DNA of 64,000 nt from Cyanobacterium aponinum PCC 10605 (GTDB lineage: Bacteria; Cyanobacteriota; Cyanobacteriia; Cyanobacteriales; Cyanobacteriaceae): positions 248,001-312,000 of the forward strand of contig NC_019776.1 in the NCBI RefSeq assembly GCF_000317675.1, in the 5' to 3' direction. The notes beneath the pieces were generated by a model. It was not told where the DNA came from. It was given only the letters and a program-made list of their open reading frames with translations, and did not search any database. The translations under genes and the position numbers were made by a program. Shown in pieces: positions 57,178-64,000 of the stretch. The first letter of the stretch is position 1, and each line of letters begins with the position of its first letter.

Positions 57178-59001
57178 TCAATTTTTCATGTTCAAAAACT
57201 GAGTTAATTCAGGGCGGAAAAGTAATTTAACTTGTCCTGTGGGTCCATTTCTGTGTTTAGCGATAATAACTTCAGCAACTCCTTGATCCACACTATCAGG
57301 ATGATAATACTCATCACGATAAAGCATCATTACCAAGTCCGCATCTTGTTCGATCGAGTTATGAACAATAATATTATTGGCAATAAAATTGTGATAATTC
57401 TCCACCGTTAAATCATATACTTCAGTTTCTCCCAATGGTTCTATTGATGTGATTTCATCCCAATAAATATCACTATTAGCTAAAGATTTAATCACATCAC
57501 ATTGCACAATTTCCCCTAATTTTATTGTTGAGATTTCTGAGCTAGGTAAATAACGAGGTAAAGCAATAAAATCTTTAACCGATAATTCGTCTAATCTTTT
57601 CCAACCTTCAATAGTGAAAAATTTATGATTAGCTGTTGCTTTAATAGTTCGCCCTAAGCGAGTTTTTAAACAAAAAACAGGTTTTATCCCCGTACAAAAA
57701 GCATTTATTACCTTGGCTTTTTCTATTTTCATAGTTGCCTCATTCAAGGCGAAAACAGTAATATCTTTTTTGCTTACTAATTCACGAATAGGAACAACAG
57801 TATTTGTATCTGCCAACGCAATTAAACTATCTCCCGATAAACAGCCTGATTCTCTTAAATCCGATAGCATAGGACGTTTATTAGTACGCTGTTCTACCCC
57901 ACGACTTAATTGAGAAAGAGCAATAATTGGGGCGTTCACTTCCCTTGCTAACCCCTTAAGAGAGCGAGTAATACGAGATAATTCTTGTACTCGATTATCA
58001 CTACCACCCTGCATCAACTGTAAATAATCCAGTAAAATCAAGCCTAATTTACCCTTTTTCTCAGCCTGTAAACGGCGAACCTCCGATCGCATCTGCATTA
58101 CTGTTAAATTACCCGTATCATCAATATAAATAGGTAACTCGGATAAAACACTCATCGCCGCCATTAAAGGTTCCATTTCTTGCTCTGTAATACGACCAGA
58201 TTTTAATCGACTACTTTCTAATTTTGCCTCAGCAGATAACAAACGCAGAACTAATTGATCCCGTGACATTTCCAAGCTAAAAATAGCAACTGCTAAATCA
58301 TGTTTTTGGGCAATATTAGAAGCAATATTGAGGGCAAAACTGGTTTTACCCATAGAAGGACGACCTGCGATAATGATTAAATCAGACCTTTGTAGTCCTC
58401 CAGTCATGGCATCTAAATCATAAAAATCGGTACTGATACCGGGCAAGGCAACTTGATCTTGAAAGTTTTGGATTTCTGTAAACGTCTCAATCAAAGTATC
58501 TGAAATCGGTATTAACCCTTGACTTACTCTTGCTTGGGTTAAACTAAATATTTTTTGTTCGGCTTCATCTAAAACATTATCTAAATCTTTGGTGGTATCG
58601 TAAGCTAATTCTTGAATTTGTTGAGCAGTAGTAATGAGCAATCTTCTGACGTATTTTTCCGTAACTAAAGGTACGTAACGCTCAATATTTGCCGAGGAAA
58701 CCGTGCGATCTAATAAACTAACTATTTTGGGAGTGCCACCAATTTTATCGAGTAAGCCATGATCATTTAACCAAGTATTAATGGTCATTAAATCAATGGG
58801 TTGCCCCTGAAAATATAGATTTCTGGCGGCTTCATAAATTTGACGATGGGCATTAACGTAAAAAGCCTCGGGCGGTAATATATCAATAATTTTCCCCATA
58901 GCATTAGGATCAAACAGAAGACTTCCGAGGATGATTTCTTCTGCTTCTATATTCTGAGGTGGTAAAGAGTTAAGGGCTAAATCTGGGGTAAATTCCGTCA
59001 T
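57178..59001 (-). CDS. dnaB: Replicative DNA helicase DnaB with intein
   Basis: 607 residues from ATG 59001 (MTEFTPDLALNSLPPQNIEA). The ATG at 59037 lies within the T-tract of the upstream terminator, so it is rejected. The N-terminal domain (about 20-160) is followed by the RecA-type ATPase: Walker A GRPSMGKTSFA and Walker B LILLDYLQLMQG. The precursor carries a 162-residue intein after RESG, and the C-extein resumes SIEQDADLVMMLYRDE. Spliced DnaB would be 445 residues, close to the family norm. DnaB unwinds the replication fork. It follows tktA on the same strand, with a strong terminator between. Confidence 0.95.
   Translation of the reverse strand: MTEFTPDLALNSLPPQNIEAEEIILGSLLFDPNAMGKIIDILPPEAFYVNAHRQIYEAARNLYFQGQPIDLMTINTWLNDHGLLDKIGGTPKIVSLLDRTVSSANIERYVPLVTEKYVRRLLITTAQQIQELAYDTTKDLDNVLDEAEQKIFSLTQARVSQGLIPISDTLIETFTEIQNFQDQVALPGISTDFYDLDAMTGGLQRSDLIIIAGRPSMGKTSFALNIASNIAQKHDLAVAIFSLEMSRDQLVLRLLSAEAKLESSRLKSGRITEQEMEPLMAAMSVLSELPIYIDDTGNLTVMQMRSEVRRLQAEKKGKLGLILLDYLQLMQGGSDNRVQELSRITRSLKGLAREVNAPIIALSQLSRGVEQRTNKRPMLSDLRESGCLSGDSLIALADTNTVVPIRELVSKKDITVFALNEATMKIEKAKVINAFCTGIKPVFCLKTRLGRTIKATANHKFFTIEGWKRLDELSVKDFIALPRYLPSSEISTIKLGEIVQCDVIKSLANSDIYWDEITSIEPLGETEVYDLTVENYHNFIANNIIVHNSIEQDADLVMMLYRDEYYHPDSVDQGVAEVIIAKHRNGPTGQVKLLFRPELTQFLNMKN
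57358..57843 (-). other. DnaB mini-intein
   Basis: 162 residues inserted between RESG and SIEQDADL, the same site as the Synechocystis DnaB intein. Block A CLSGDSLIALAD (Cys1), block B GRTIKATANHKFFT (TxxH), block F EVYDLTVENYHNFI and block G IIVHN followed by Ser+1 are all present. No LAGLIDADG or HNH endonuclease motif lies between blocks B and F, and the gap is only about 50 residues, so it is a natural mini-intein that should splice but not home. Confidence 0.93.
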
Positions 59002-59035
59002 TCTAACAGGTCTTTTTATAAACTTATTTTGACAC

Positions 59036-59064
59036 AAAAATAGCCCCTGATCACTCAGAGGCTT
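59036..59064 (-). terminator. tktA terminator
   Basis: Read on the minus strand, AGCCTCTGA-GTGA-TCAGGGGCT (one mismatch) is followed by ATTTTT. It sits between tktA and dnaB, and its T-tract covers the rejected upstream dnaB ATG. Confidence 0.75.
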
Positions 59065-59175
59065 AAATTTTACCTATGTTCAACGCAAAAATCCTTGATT
59101 TAGGAAGATTTCAGGTTGCAGGTTTTAATTAATTACTAATTATCTTTGTTCTTTACTCTAAAAAAATGAAATCCA

Positions 59176-61188
59176 TTAACCTAAAATGGCTTTAGCTTGG
59201 GCAACTACATTATCAACAGTGAAGCCAAATTTTTCCATGACAACACCACCGGGAGCAGACGCACCAAAAGTATTAATACCGATGCAAACTCCTTCATCAC
59301 CAACAAAGCGTTCCCAACCATAGGTAACACCAGCTTCAACGGAGATACGTTTTTTCACGGATTTAGGTAATACAGATTCCTTGTAAGCCTCATCTTGTTG
59401 ATCAAATAATTCAACACAAGGCATGGAAACAACACGAACTTTTAAGCCTTCGGCTTTTAATTTTTCTGCGGCTTCAACACAAAGACCAACTTCGCTACCA
59501 GTACCGATTAAGATTAAATCTAATTCTTCCGGAGCGAATCCACAGGAAAGTACATAACCACCTTTAGCCACTGCATCGATGGAAGATCCCGCTAAGTTAG
59601 GTAAGCCTTGACGGGTTAAAGCCATTAAGGAAGGGGTTTTATCAGCTTCGATCGCAACTTTGTAAGCTCCAGAGGTTTCATTACCATCGGCGGGGCGGAA
59701 CACTAATAAGTCGGGAATCATGCGCAAAGACATAACGTGTTCTACGGGTTGGTGAGTAGGTCCATCTTCCCCTAATGCGATGGAATCGTGAGTCATGACC
59801 CAGATTACTTTGGCTTCAGATAAAGCAGATAAACGGATGGAGTTTCTCATGTAGTCAGTAAAGACTAAGAAAGTAGCACCGTAGGGAATTAAACCGCTAT
59901 TGTGTAAAGCAATACCATTACAGATTGCTCCCATAGCGTGTTCTCTAACACCGAAGTGGATATTACGATTTTCGTAAGCACCTTTTTGGAAGTCGCCAGA
60001 GCAATGAATTTCGGTTAAGTTAGAGTGGGTTAAGTCCGCAGAACCACCGACTAATTGAGGTAAAACAGGTGCGATCGCATTTAAGCAGATTTCAGAGTGC
60101 TTACGACTTGCTAAGGCTTTATCTTCGGGAGTGTAAGAAGGTAAACAGTCCGCCCAATTTTCAGGTAATTTACCAGAGATTTGATTTTCAAATTCAGTAG
60201 CTTCAGCAGGATACTTGGTTTTGTAAGTAGCAAAGGTTTCTTCCCACTCAGCTTGTAAACTAGCACCTCTTTCGATGGCTTTATGGAAGTGATTATAAAC
60301 TTCTTCTGGAACAACGAAAGGATCGTAATTCCAACCCAATTCTTTACGGGTTAAAGCCACTTCATCCGCACCTAAGGCCGCACCGTGAACTCCAGCAGTA
60401 TCAGCTTTATTAGGAGAACCATAACCGATAGTAGTAGTAACTTTAATCAAAGAAGGTTTATCAGTAACAGCTTTAGCCGCCTCAATGGCAGATGCGATCG
60501 CCTCTAAATCAGTATTACCATTTTCTACGTGTTGAACGTGCCAACCATAAGCCTCATAACGCTTGCAAACATCTTCAGTAAAAGCGATGTCGGTAGAACC
60601 ATCAATAGAAATGTGGTTATCATCATAGAGAGCGATTAACTTACCTAAGCCCCAATGTCCAGCCAAAGAAGCCGCTTCTCCAGAAATACCTTCCATATTG
60701 CAACCATCACCGAGAATAACATAAGTGTAATGATCAACGATAGTCGCATCAGGTTTATTGAATTTAGCCGCTAAATGAGCTTCTGCTAAAGCTAAACCAA
60801 CTCCATTAGCAATACCTTGTCCTAAAGGACCTGTGGTAACTTCAATTCCTGCAGTAACGAAATTCTCAGGGTGTCCGGGAGTTTTAGATTTCCATTGACG
60901 GAACTGCTTAATATCTTCAATAGTTACACTATCATAACCGTATAAATGTAATAAAGAATACTGAAGCATAGAACCATGACCAGCAGAAAGGATGAAACGG
61001 TCACGATTGAACCATTGAGGATTTTTGGGATTAAATTTCATGAACTGATCCCATAACACAAACGCCATAGGCGCTGCGCCCATAGGTAGTCCGGGGTGTC
61101 CAGATTTTGCTTTTTCTACACCGTCAATGGAGAGAAAACGGATTGCATTAATGCAAAGTTCTTGAATAGATTGGGTTGCAACCACCAT
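59176..61188 (-). CDS. tktA: Transketolase
   Basis: 670 residues, full length, TPP enzyme of the Calvin cycle and pentose phosphate pathway. The TPP motif is [32 protein letters not shown], with conserved [12 protein letters not shown] and [12 protein letters not shown] near the start. The PYR domain has [18 protein letters not shown] and [17 protein letters not shown]. In cyanobacteria it is highly expressed; the long, repeat-poor gene fits. A strong terminator follows. It lies immediately upstream of dnaB but is not in one transcript with it if that terminator works. Confidence 0.97.
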   Translation of the reverse strand: MVVATQSIQELCINAIRFLSIDGVEKAKSGHPGLPMGAAPMAFVLWDQFMKFNPKNPQWFNRDRFILSAGHGSMLQYSLLHLYGYDSVTIEDIKQFRQWKSKTPGHPENFVTAGIEVTTGPLGQGIANGVGLALAEAHLAAKFNKPDATIVDHYTYVILGDGCNMEGISGEAASLAGHWGLGKLIALYDDNHISIDGSTDIAFTEDVCKRYEAYGWHVQHVENGNTDLEAIASAIEAAKAVTDKPSLIKVTTTIGYGSPNKADTAGVHGAALGADEVALTRKELGWNYDPFVVPEEVYNHFHKAIERGASLQAEWEETFATYKTKYPAEATEFENQISGKLPENWADCLPSYTPEDKALASRKHSEICLNAIAPVLPQLVGGSADLTHSNLTEIHCSGDFQKGAYENRNIHFGVREHAMGAICNGIALHNSGLIPYGATFLVFTDYMRNSIRLSALSEAKVIWVMTHDSIALGEDGPTHQPVEHVMSLRMIPDLLVFRPADGNETSGAYKVAIEADKTPSLMALTRQGLPNLAGSSIDAVAKGGYVLSCGFAPEELDLILIGTGSEVGLCVEAAEKLKAEGLKVRVVSMPCVELFDQQDEAYKESVLPKSVKKRISVEAGVTYGWERFVGDEGVCIGINTFGASAPGGVVMEKFGFTVDNVVAQAKAILG

Positions 61189-61367
61189 AATCAGTTTATT
61201 TAATTAATTTGTTTAATTGTTTAATCGTTTACAGTTATCTTCTCATTCTTTCGCATTGATCGCAATAATTTAATCAGAGTTCTTACATTTTACTCTGAAC
61301 CCCGAACTCCGTTCACAACCGAAGGAAGTGCATGAGCGATCGAGCTTTCTCTCCAAACTCTGATAAA

Positions 61368-62177
61368 CTAGGTTTCCGAAGGACTTTGCTGATTGAGTAA
61401 AGGAGAAAAATAAGCAACCAACGCACCTAAAGCAAAGCCAATAATATTACGAAATAAAGGCAACCACTCAGAGGTACGAGAAACCACAGGTCCCATGCCA
61501 AAAGCGAAAAATAAGATACCCCATAAAGGAGAAATAATTAAAACCCACTGCCATGCAAAAACTTGACCTTCTTTACGAGGTAATGCGGCTAAACCAAAGA
61601 TAACGCCACCTACCACCGAAGTTACTAAAGTTAAAATCCACTGTTCTTTTGGTAATCCCGGTACGACTAAACATCCTCCATCTGCCAAACAGTTTTTAAC
61701 CGTATCAATAGTATGGACGATCGCATTATTTTCCCCATGCTCCCTTACATAATACATATTGCCGAAGCGAGTTTGTAACTCAATCCAAAAGGTACGGGGC
61801 AATAAATCATAAACATCATCCCCAACACTAAAAGCTAGTAAATTTCCTCCTTTTCCATCCGCTACAAGAAGGATACTGCGATCGTCCAAACCCCAAAAAT
61901 TAATTACTGCTCTTCCGGGAGAACGTTCATATTGGGTTAAAACTCTTAATTTCCAGCCTGTTTCCTGTTCAAAACTTTCTATATCCTCAATCAGAGATTC
62001 TTGTTGTAAATCCGGTAAATAATTGGCTAAATCGACGACGGGAGTAACTTCTTCGGGCAGTAATTCAGGGTTATTAACAGCGTAGGCAGGATGAGTGGGA
62101 AATATAAACCAAGTTCCCAAACTGATTAAACCGACAAACAAAGCAAGGATTACTTTAGTAACAATACGATGGTGCAT
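61368..62177 (-). CDS. psb32: TPM-domain protein, Psb32 type
   Basis: 269 residues. A signal peptide (VTKVILALFVGLISLGTWFI) leads into a TPM domain at about 40-175 (VTPVVDLANYLPDLQQESLIEDIES; GWKLRVLTQYERSPG), which in Psb32/TLP18.3 helps photosystem II repair and acts in the thylakoid lumen. The C-terminal third holds three or four hydrophobic helices (WILTLVTSVVGGVIFGLAAL). The domain order signal-TPM-membrane anchor matches cyanobacterial Psb32. Single gene. Confidence 0.87.
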   Translation of the reverse strand: MHHRIVTKVILALFVGLISLGTWFIFPTHPAYAVNNPELLPEEVTPVVDLANYLPDLQQESLIEDIESFEQETGWKLRVLTQYERSPGRAVINFWGLDDRSILLVADGKGGNLLAFSVGDDVYDLLPRTFWIELQTRFGNMYYVREHGENNAIVHTIDTVKNCLADGGCLVVPGLPKEQWILTLVTSVVGGVIFGLAALPRKEGQVFAWQWVLIISPLWGILFFAFGMGPVVSRTSEWLPLFRNIIGFALGALVAYFSPLLNQQSPSET

Positions 62178-62411
62178 AGTTTCTTAACAAATAAAGTAGT
62201 TTTATAAAAGTTTTCTTAATTTTCGTTACAAATTTTAACTTTTATTTTAACTTAACTGTTTCAACTATGAAGGTATTTTTAATAAAGATAATCTCTGTTA
62301 GAAATTAAGCGTTGCTTAATTGTGATATAAAATCTAACTTACATTTACCCTCAAAATTGAGGCATAAAAATATTATCACCATTGCAATAGTACCTAGTCC
62401 CGAAGACTAAT

Positions 62412-62507
62412 TTATTCAATCTGGGGCAATTCTTCACCGTTAGCAATAGGATCTTCAATATGTTGAGAAATAGCATCTTTAATATTTACGGTAATTTTCT
62501 CATCGGA
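62412..62507 (-). pseudogene. HicB antitoxin C-terminal relic
   Basis: About 31 codons on the minus strand read EKITVNIKDAISQHIEDPIA followed by NGEELPQIE and TAA. This matches the end of HicB antitoxins (ENIKEAI...DGEPIP). An in-frame stop precedes it and no start exists, so it is a leftover. It lies 41 bases from the intact hicB gene, on the other strand. Confidence 0.55.
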
Positions 62508-62547
62508 TTATAATAATGATTAATAAAAGTTAATTATAGTAAAATCT

Positions 62548-62736
62548 ATGAAAATAGAATATACATTTTGGCAAGAAAATGATGGTAAATATTTAGGTTA
62601 TCTAAATGAGTATCCAGATTATTGGACACAAGGAGAAACATTAGAGGATTTAGAAGAACATCTTAAAGATCTGTATAAAGAGTTTTCTGTTCACTTTATT
62701 CCTAGTATTAAAAAAGTGGCATTATTAGAAATTTAA
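62548..62736 (+). CDS. hicB: HicB-type antitoxin
   Basis: 62 residues. The short form of HicB: MKIEYTFWQENDGKYLGYLN, then YPDYWTQGETLEDLEEHLKD (the degenerate RNase-H-like fold). It binds and neutralises HicA. Its TAA overlaps the hicA ATG (TAATG), so the two are translationally coupled. The usual C-terminal DNA-binding domain is missing, as in other short HicBs. Confidence 0.8.
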   Translation: MKIEYTFWQENDGKYLGYLNEYPDYWTQGETLEDLEEHLKDLYKEFSVHFIPSIKKVALLEI

Positions 62737-62915
62737 TGAAACGGAAAGACTTAATTAAAATTATAGAAAAACATGGGTGTATTTTGATTCGTCATGGAGG
62801 AAAGCACAATATTTATCAAAATCCCGATACTGGAATTTCTCAGCCAATTCCAAGACAGAAAGAAATTAATGAAAGATTAGCTAAGAAAATAATTAAAGAT
62901 TTAACTGACAATTAA
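62736..62915 (+). CDS. hicA: HicA-type toxin
   Basis: 59 residues, MKRKDLIKIIEKHGCILIRH then GGKHNIYQNPDTGISQPIPR. The dsRBD-like fold with the key His in GGKHNIY marks HicA mRNA interferases. The ATG lies in the last codon of hicB (TAATG). The reading frame is intact, and with hicB it is the only complete toxin-antitoxin pair in the window. Confidence 0.85.
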   Translation: MKRKDLIKIIEKHGCILIRHGGKHNIYQNPDTGISQPIPRQKEINERLAKKIIKDLTDN

Positions 62916-63185
62916 AACTCGATCGCACTTCTAAACTCCCTATAAACCAGATAGAATTATTGACACAAGTTGGGTAGTCTTTATTTAACATACAATAGTC
63001 TCTCCTACATAGGGTCTAAAAGGATCATTAGCGGTATAGTATGAAACTGACCAAATTATGACAAAAATTATGGAGAAAAACAGCACTTTTGCAGTGTGGC
63101 TACTAAGGATGTCTCGTCTAATAGCAGAATTTTTTCTTGAAGCCAGAATAAACAAAAATAACCGAATTAAAAAATGTAATAAAAC

Positions 63186-63425
63186 CTATACAACAATACA
63201 CCAAAAGAAAAGTAACCCGAGCGCTTCAGCAATCCCGTTAGCGTCAGTGCAGGGATTAATTGTAGAAATATATTGAACATAACCTAATATGTAAGTTGAT
63301 ATTAACACCAATAATGAATAGTATAAAAACACCCTCCAAGATTCAATGGCGTAAAATATAACAGGCGATATTACGAAGAAAAATATCATAGGCGAAAAAA
63401 CGAATGCTAAAAGAAAGTATAACAT
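63186..63425 (-). CDS. Small hydrophobic membrane protein, unknown
   Basis: 79 residues with two or three hydrophobic helices (LYFLLAFVFSPMIFFFVI; YYSLLVLISTYILGYVQY). A ribosome-binding GGAG lies 11 bases before the ATG. I do not recognise it. The overlapping plus-strand frame (63058-63276) looks like its shadow. It sits inside the toxin-antitoxin cluster. Confidence 0.5.
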   Translation of the reverse strand: MLYFLLAFVFSPMIFFFVISPVIFYAIESWRVFLYYSLLVLISTYILGYVQYISTINPCTDANGIAEALGLLFFWCIVV

Positions 63426-63510
63426 TCTGCTCTAACTCCATAAAATAAATTTAGAGAACTCTAATTACAATTCCTTCTCATCGTATCCTTTGTTAAGTTC
63501 GATCCTATTA

Positions 63511-63859
63511 TTAATTATTCAAAATCCAATTTGCCAAGTTTGTTTGTATTTTTGTTAATCTTTCTGGAGAAATTTGTCCAATATAGCCAAAAAATATTTT
63601 TTGTGATACAACTGCTAATCTTGAAACTCTGACAACACTTTCTGATTTTAAACCTGTTTCTGAAAAATCAGAATCAAGAGGGGAAATAATTTCATCTAAG
63701 CCAATAATTTCTTGTCCTATTTTGCTCAAAATCATACAAACTAACCAATCTTCATAACTGTTTGGCACTGATTTAAGCAATAATGCAGGTCTTTATTTTG
63801 CTGACAATTAAATCTGTTTGCGGAAATTGAAACAAGACAATTTGACCAACTACTGCCAT
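63511..63859 (-). pseudogene. PemK/MazF-type toxin, frameshifted
   Basis: From ATG 63859 the product is MAVVGQIVLFQFPQTDLIVS, the usual PemK start, and it runs into a stop after 28 codons. In another frame, the protein resumes at RPALLLKSVPNSYEDWLVCM and continues LKSESVVRVSRLAVVSQKIF to a stop at 63511. The break is at an A-rich tract (AGCAAAATAAAGACC). MazF-family toxins cleave RNA. One missing or added base here kills it. The start overlaps the antitoxin end by 10 bases. Confidence 0.75.
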
Positions 63860-63999
63860 TTTTCGATTAAATCTGCTTCTGTATATTCAGGAATAAGATC
63901 ATTTTCTAAACCTTTCATTGCTTGTTCAAGAGAAAACTGACTCCATAGTTGGTTTTCAGTTTTAAGATTCTCTTGTTGAATAATGTCAATCAAATTTAG
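63850..63999 (-). CDS. PemI/MazE-type antitoxin, partial at right edge
   Basis: 49 residues to the TAG at 63850-63852, frame open to the window edge. It reads LNLIDIIQQENLKTENQLWS, then ENDLIPEYTEADLIEKWQ. Small cyanobacterial antitoxins upstream of PemK end in this way. It overlaps the toxin start by 10 bases. The N-terminus lies outside the window. Confidence 0.65.
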   Translation of the reverse strand, partial: LNLIDIIQQENLKTENQLWSQFSLEQAMKGLENDLIPEYTEADLIEKWQ

Positions 64000-64000
64000 C

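Noticed and set aside
63058-63276. Plus-strand 72-residue ORF
   Set aside because: It overlaps the minus-strand hydrophobic ORF with a good ribosome binding site, and its own product has no recognisable features.

Overview
The window is chromosomal DNA from a low-GC, probably unicellular cyanobacterium. The evidence is a photosystem I subunit (PsaE), a Psb32/TPM protein of photosystem II repair, a CO2-hydration protein (ChpX/CupB), cyanobacterial-type GlgC, ferredoxin-type glutamate synthase, a ThiO-ThiG fusion and a DnaB mini-intein of the Synechocystis type. GCGATCGC (HIP1) octamers are scattered through coding DNA. The style (AT-rich, many short palindromic and heptameric repeats between genes) suggests the Cyanobacterium/Geminocystis neighbourhood, but no species is claimed.

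Layout. 1-4600: surface or secreted accessory proteins (a cut-off repeat protein, then two paralogous SIIRA-repeat proteins), an IS5-type transposase relic and a structured intergenic region. 4602-9620: one complete rRNA operon on the minus strand (16S, tRNA-Ile, tRNA-Ala, 23S, 5S) with a good promoter and terminator. 10037-13834: a secreted FAD oxidoreductase, a pentapeptide protein and an ECF/Cbi-type ATPase. 14016-24477: a cell-surface block made of an IS6-transposase-derived membrane protein, an O-antigen ligase translationally coupled to it, and a giant adhesin-like gene broken by one frameshift and one stop codon. 24612-45054: mostly housekeeping genes (riboflavin synthase, glgC, tilS, gadB, thiO-thiG, def, ybaB, a phosphatase, an ABC exporter, a folate/biopterin carrier, chpX, rpsD, mutM, psaE) with a dead vapBC pair in between. 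45923-50658: glutamate synthase, split into two frames inside a dispersed-repeat insertion. 50672-53361: a REP/RAYT unit and a decayed second copy bracketing an orphan gene. 53362-62177: glycosyltransferase, metG, a LabA/NYN protein, intein-containing dnaB, transketolase and Psb32. 62412-64000: a toxin-antitoxin cluster (hicB relic, intact hicBA, frameshifted pemK with its antitoxin).

How it fits together. The core genes look ordinary. What stands out is how much short repetitive DNA has entered this stretch and broken or lengthened genes: glutamate synthase has two related repeat insertions and the giant adhesin has one at its frameshift. Toxin-antitoxin genes are repeatedly inactivated by single lesions. 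The least explained items are the transposase-derived, membrane-anchored protein coupled to the O-antigen ligase, the SIIRA-repeat family, and the split glutamate synthase with a C-run and hairpin at the break.
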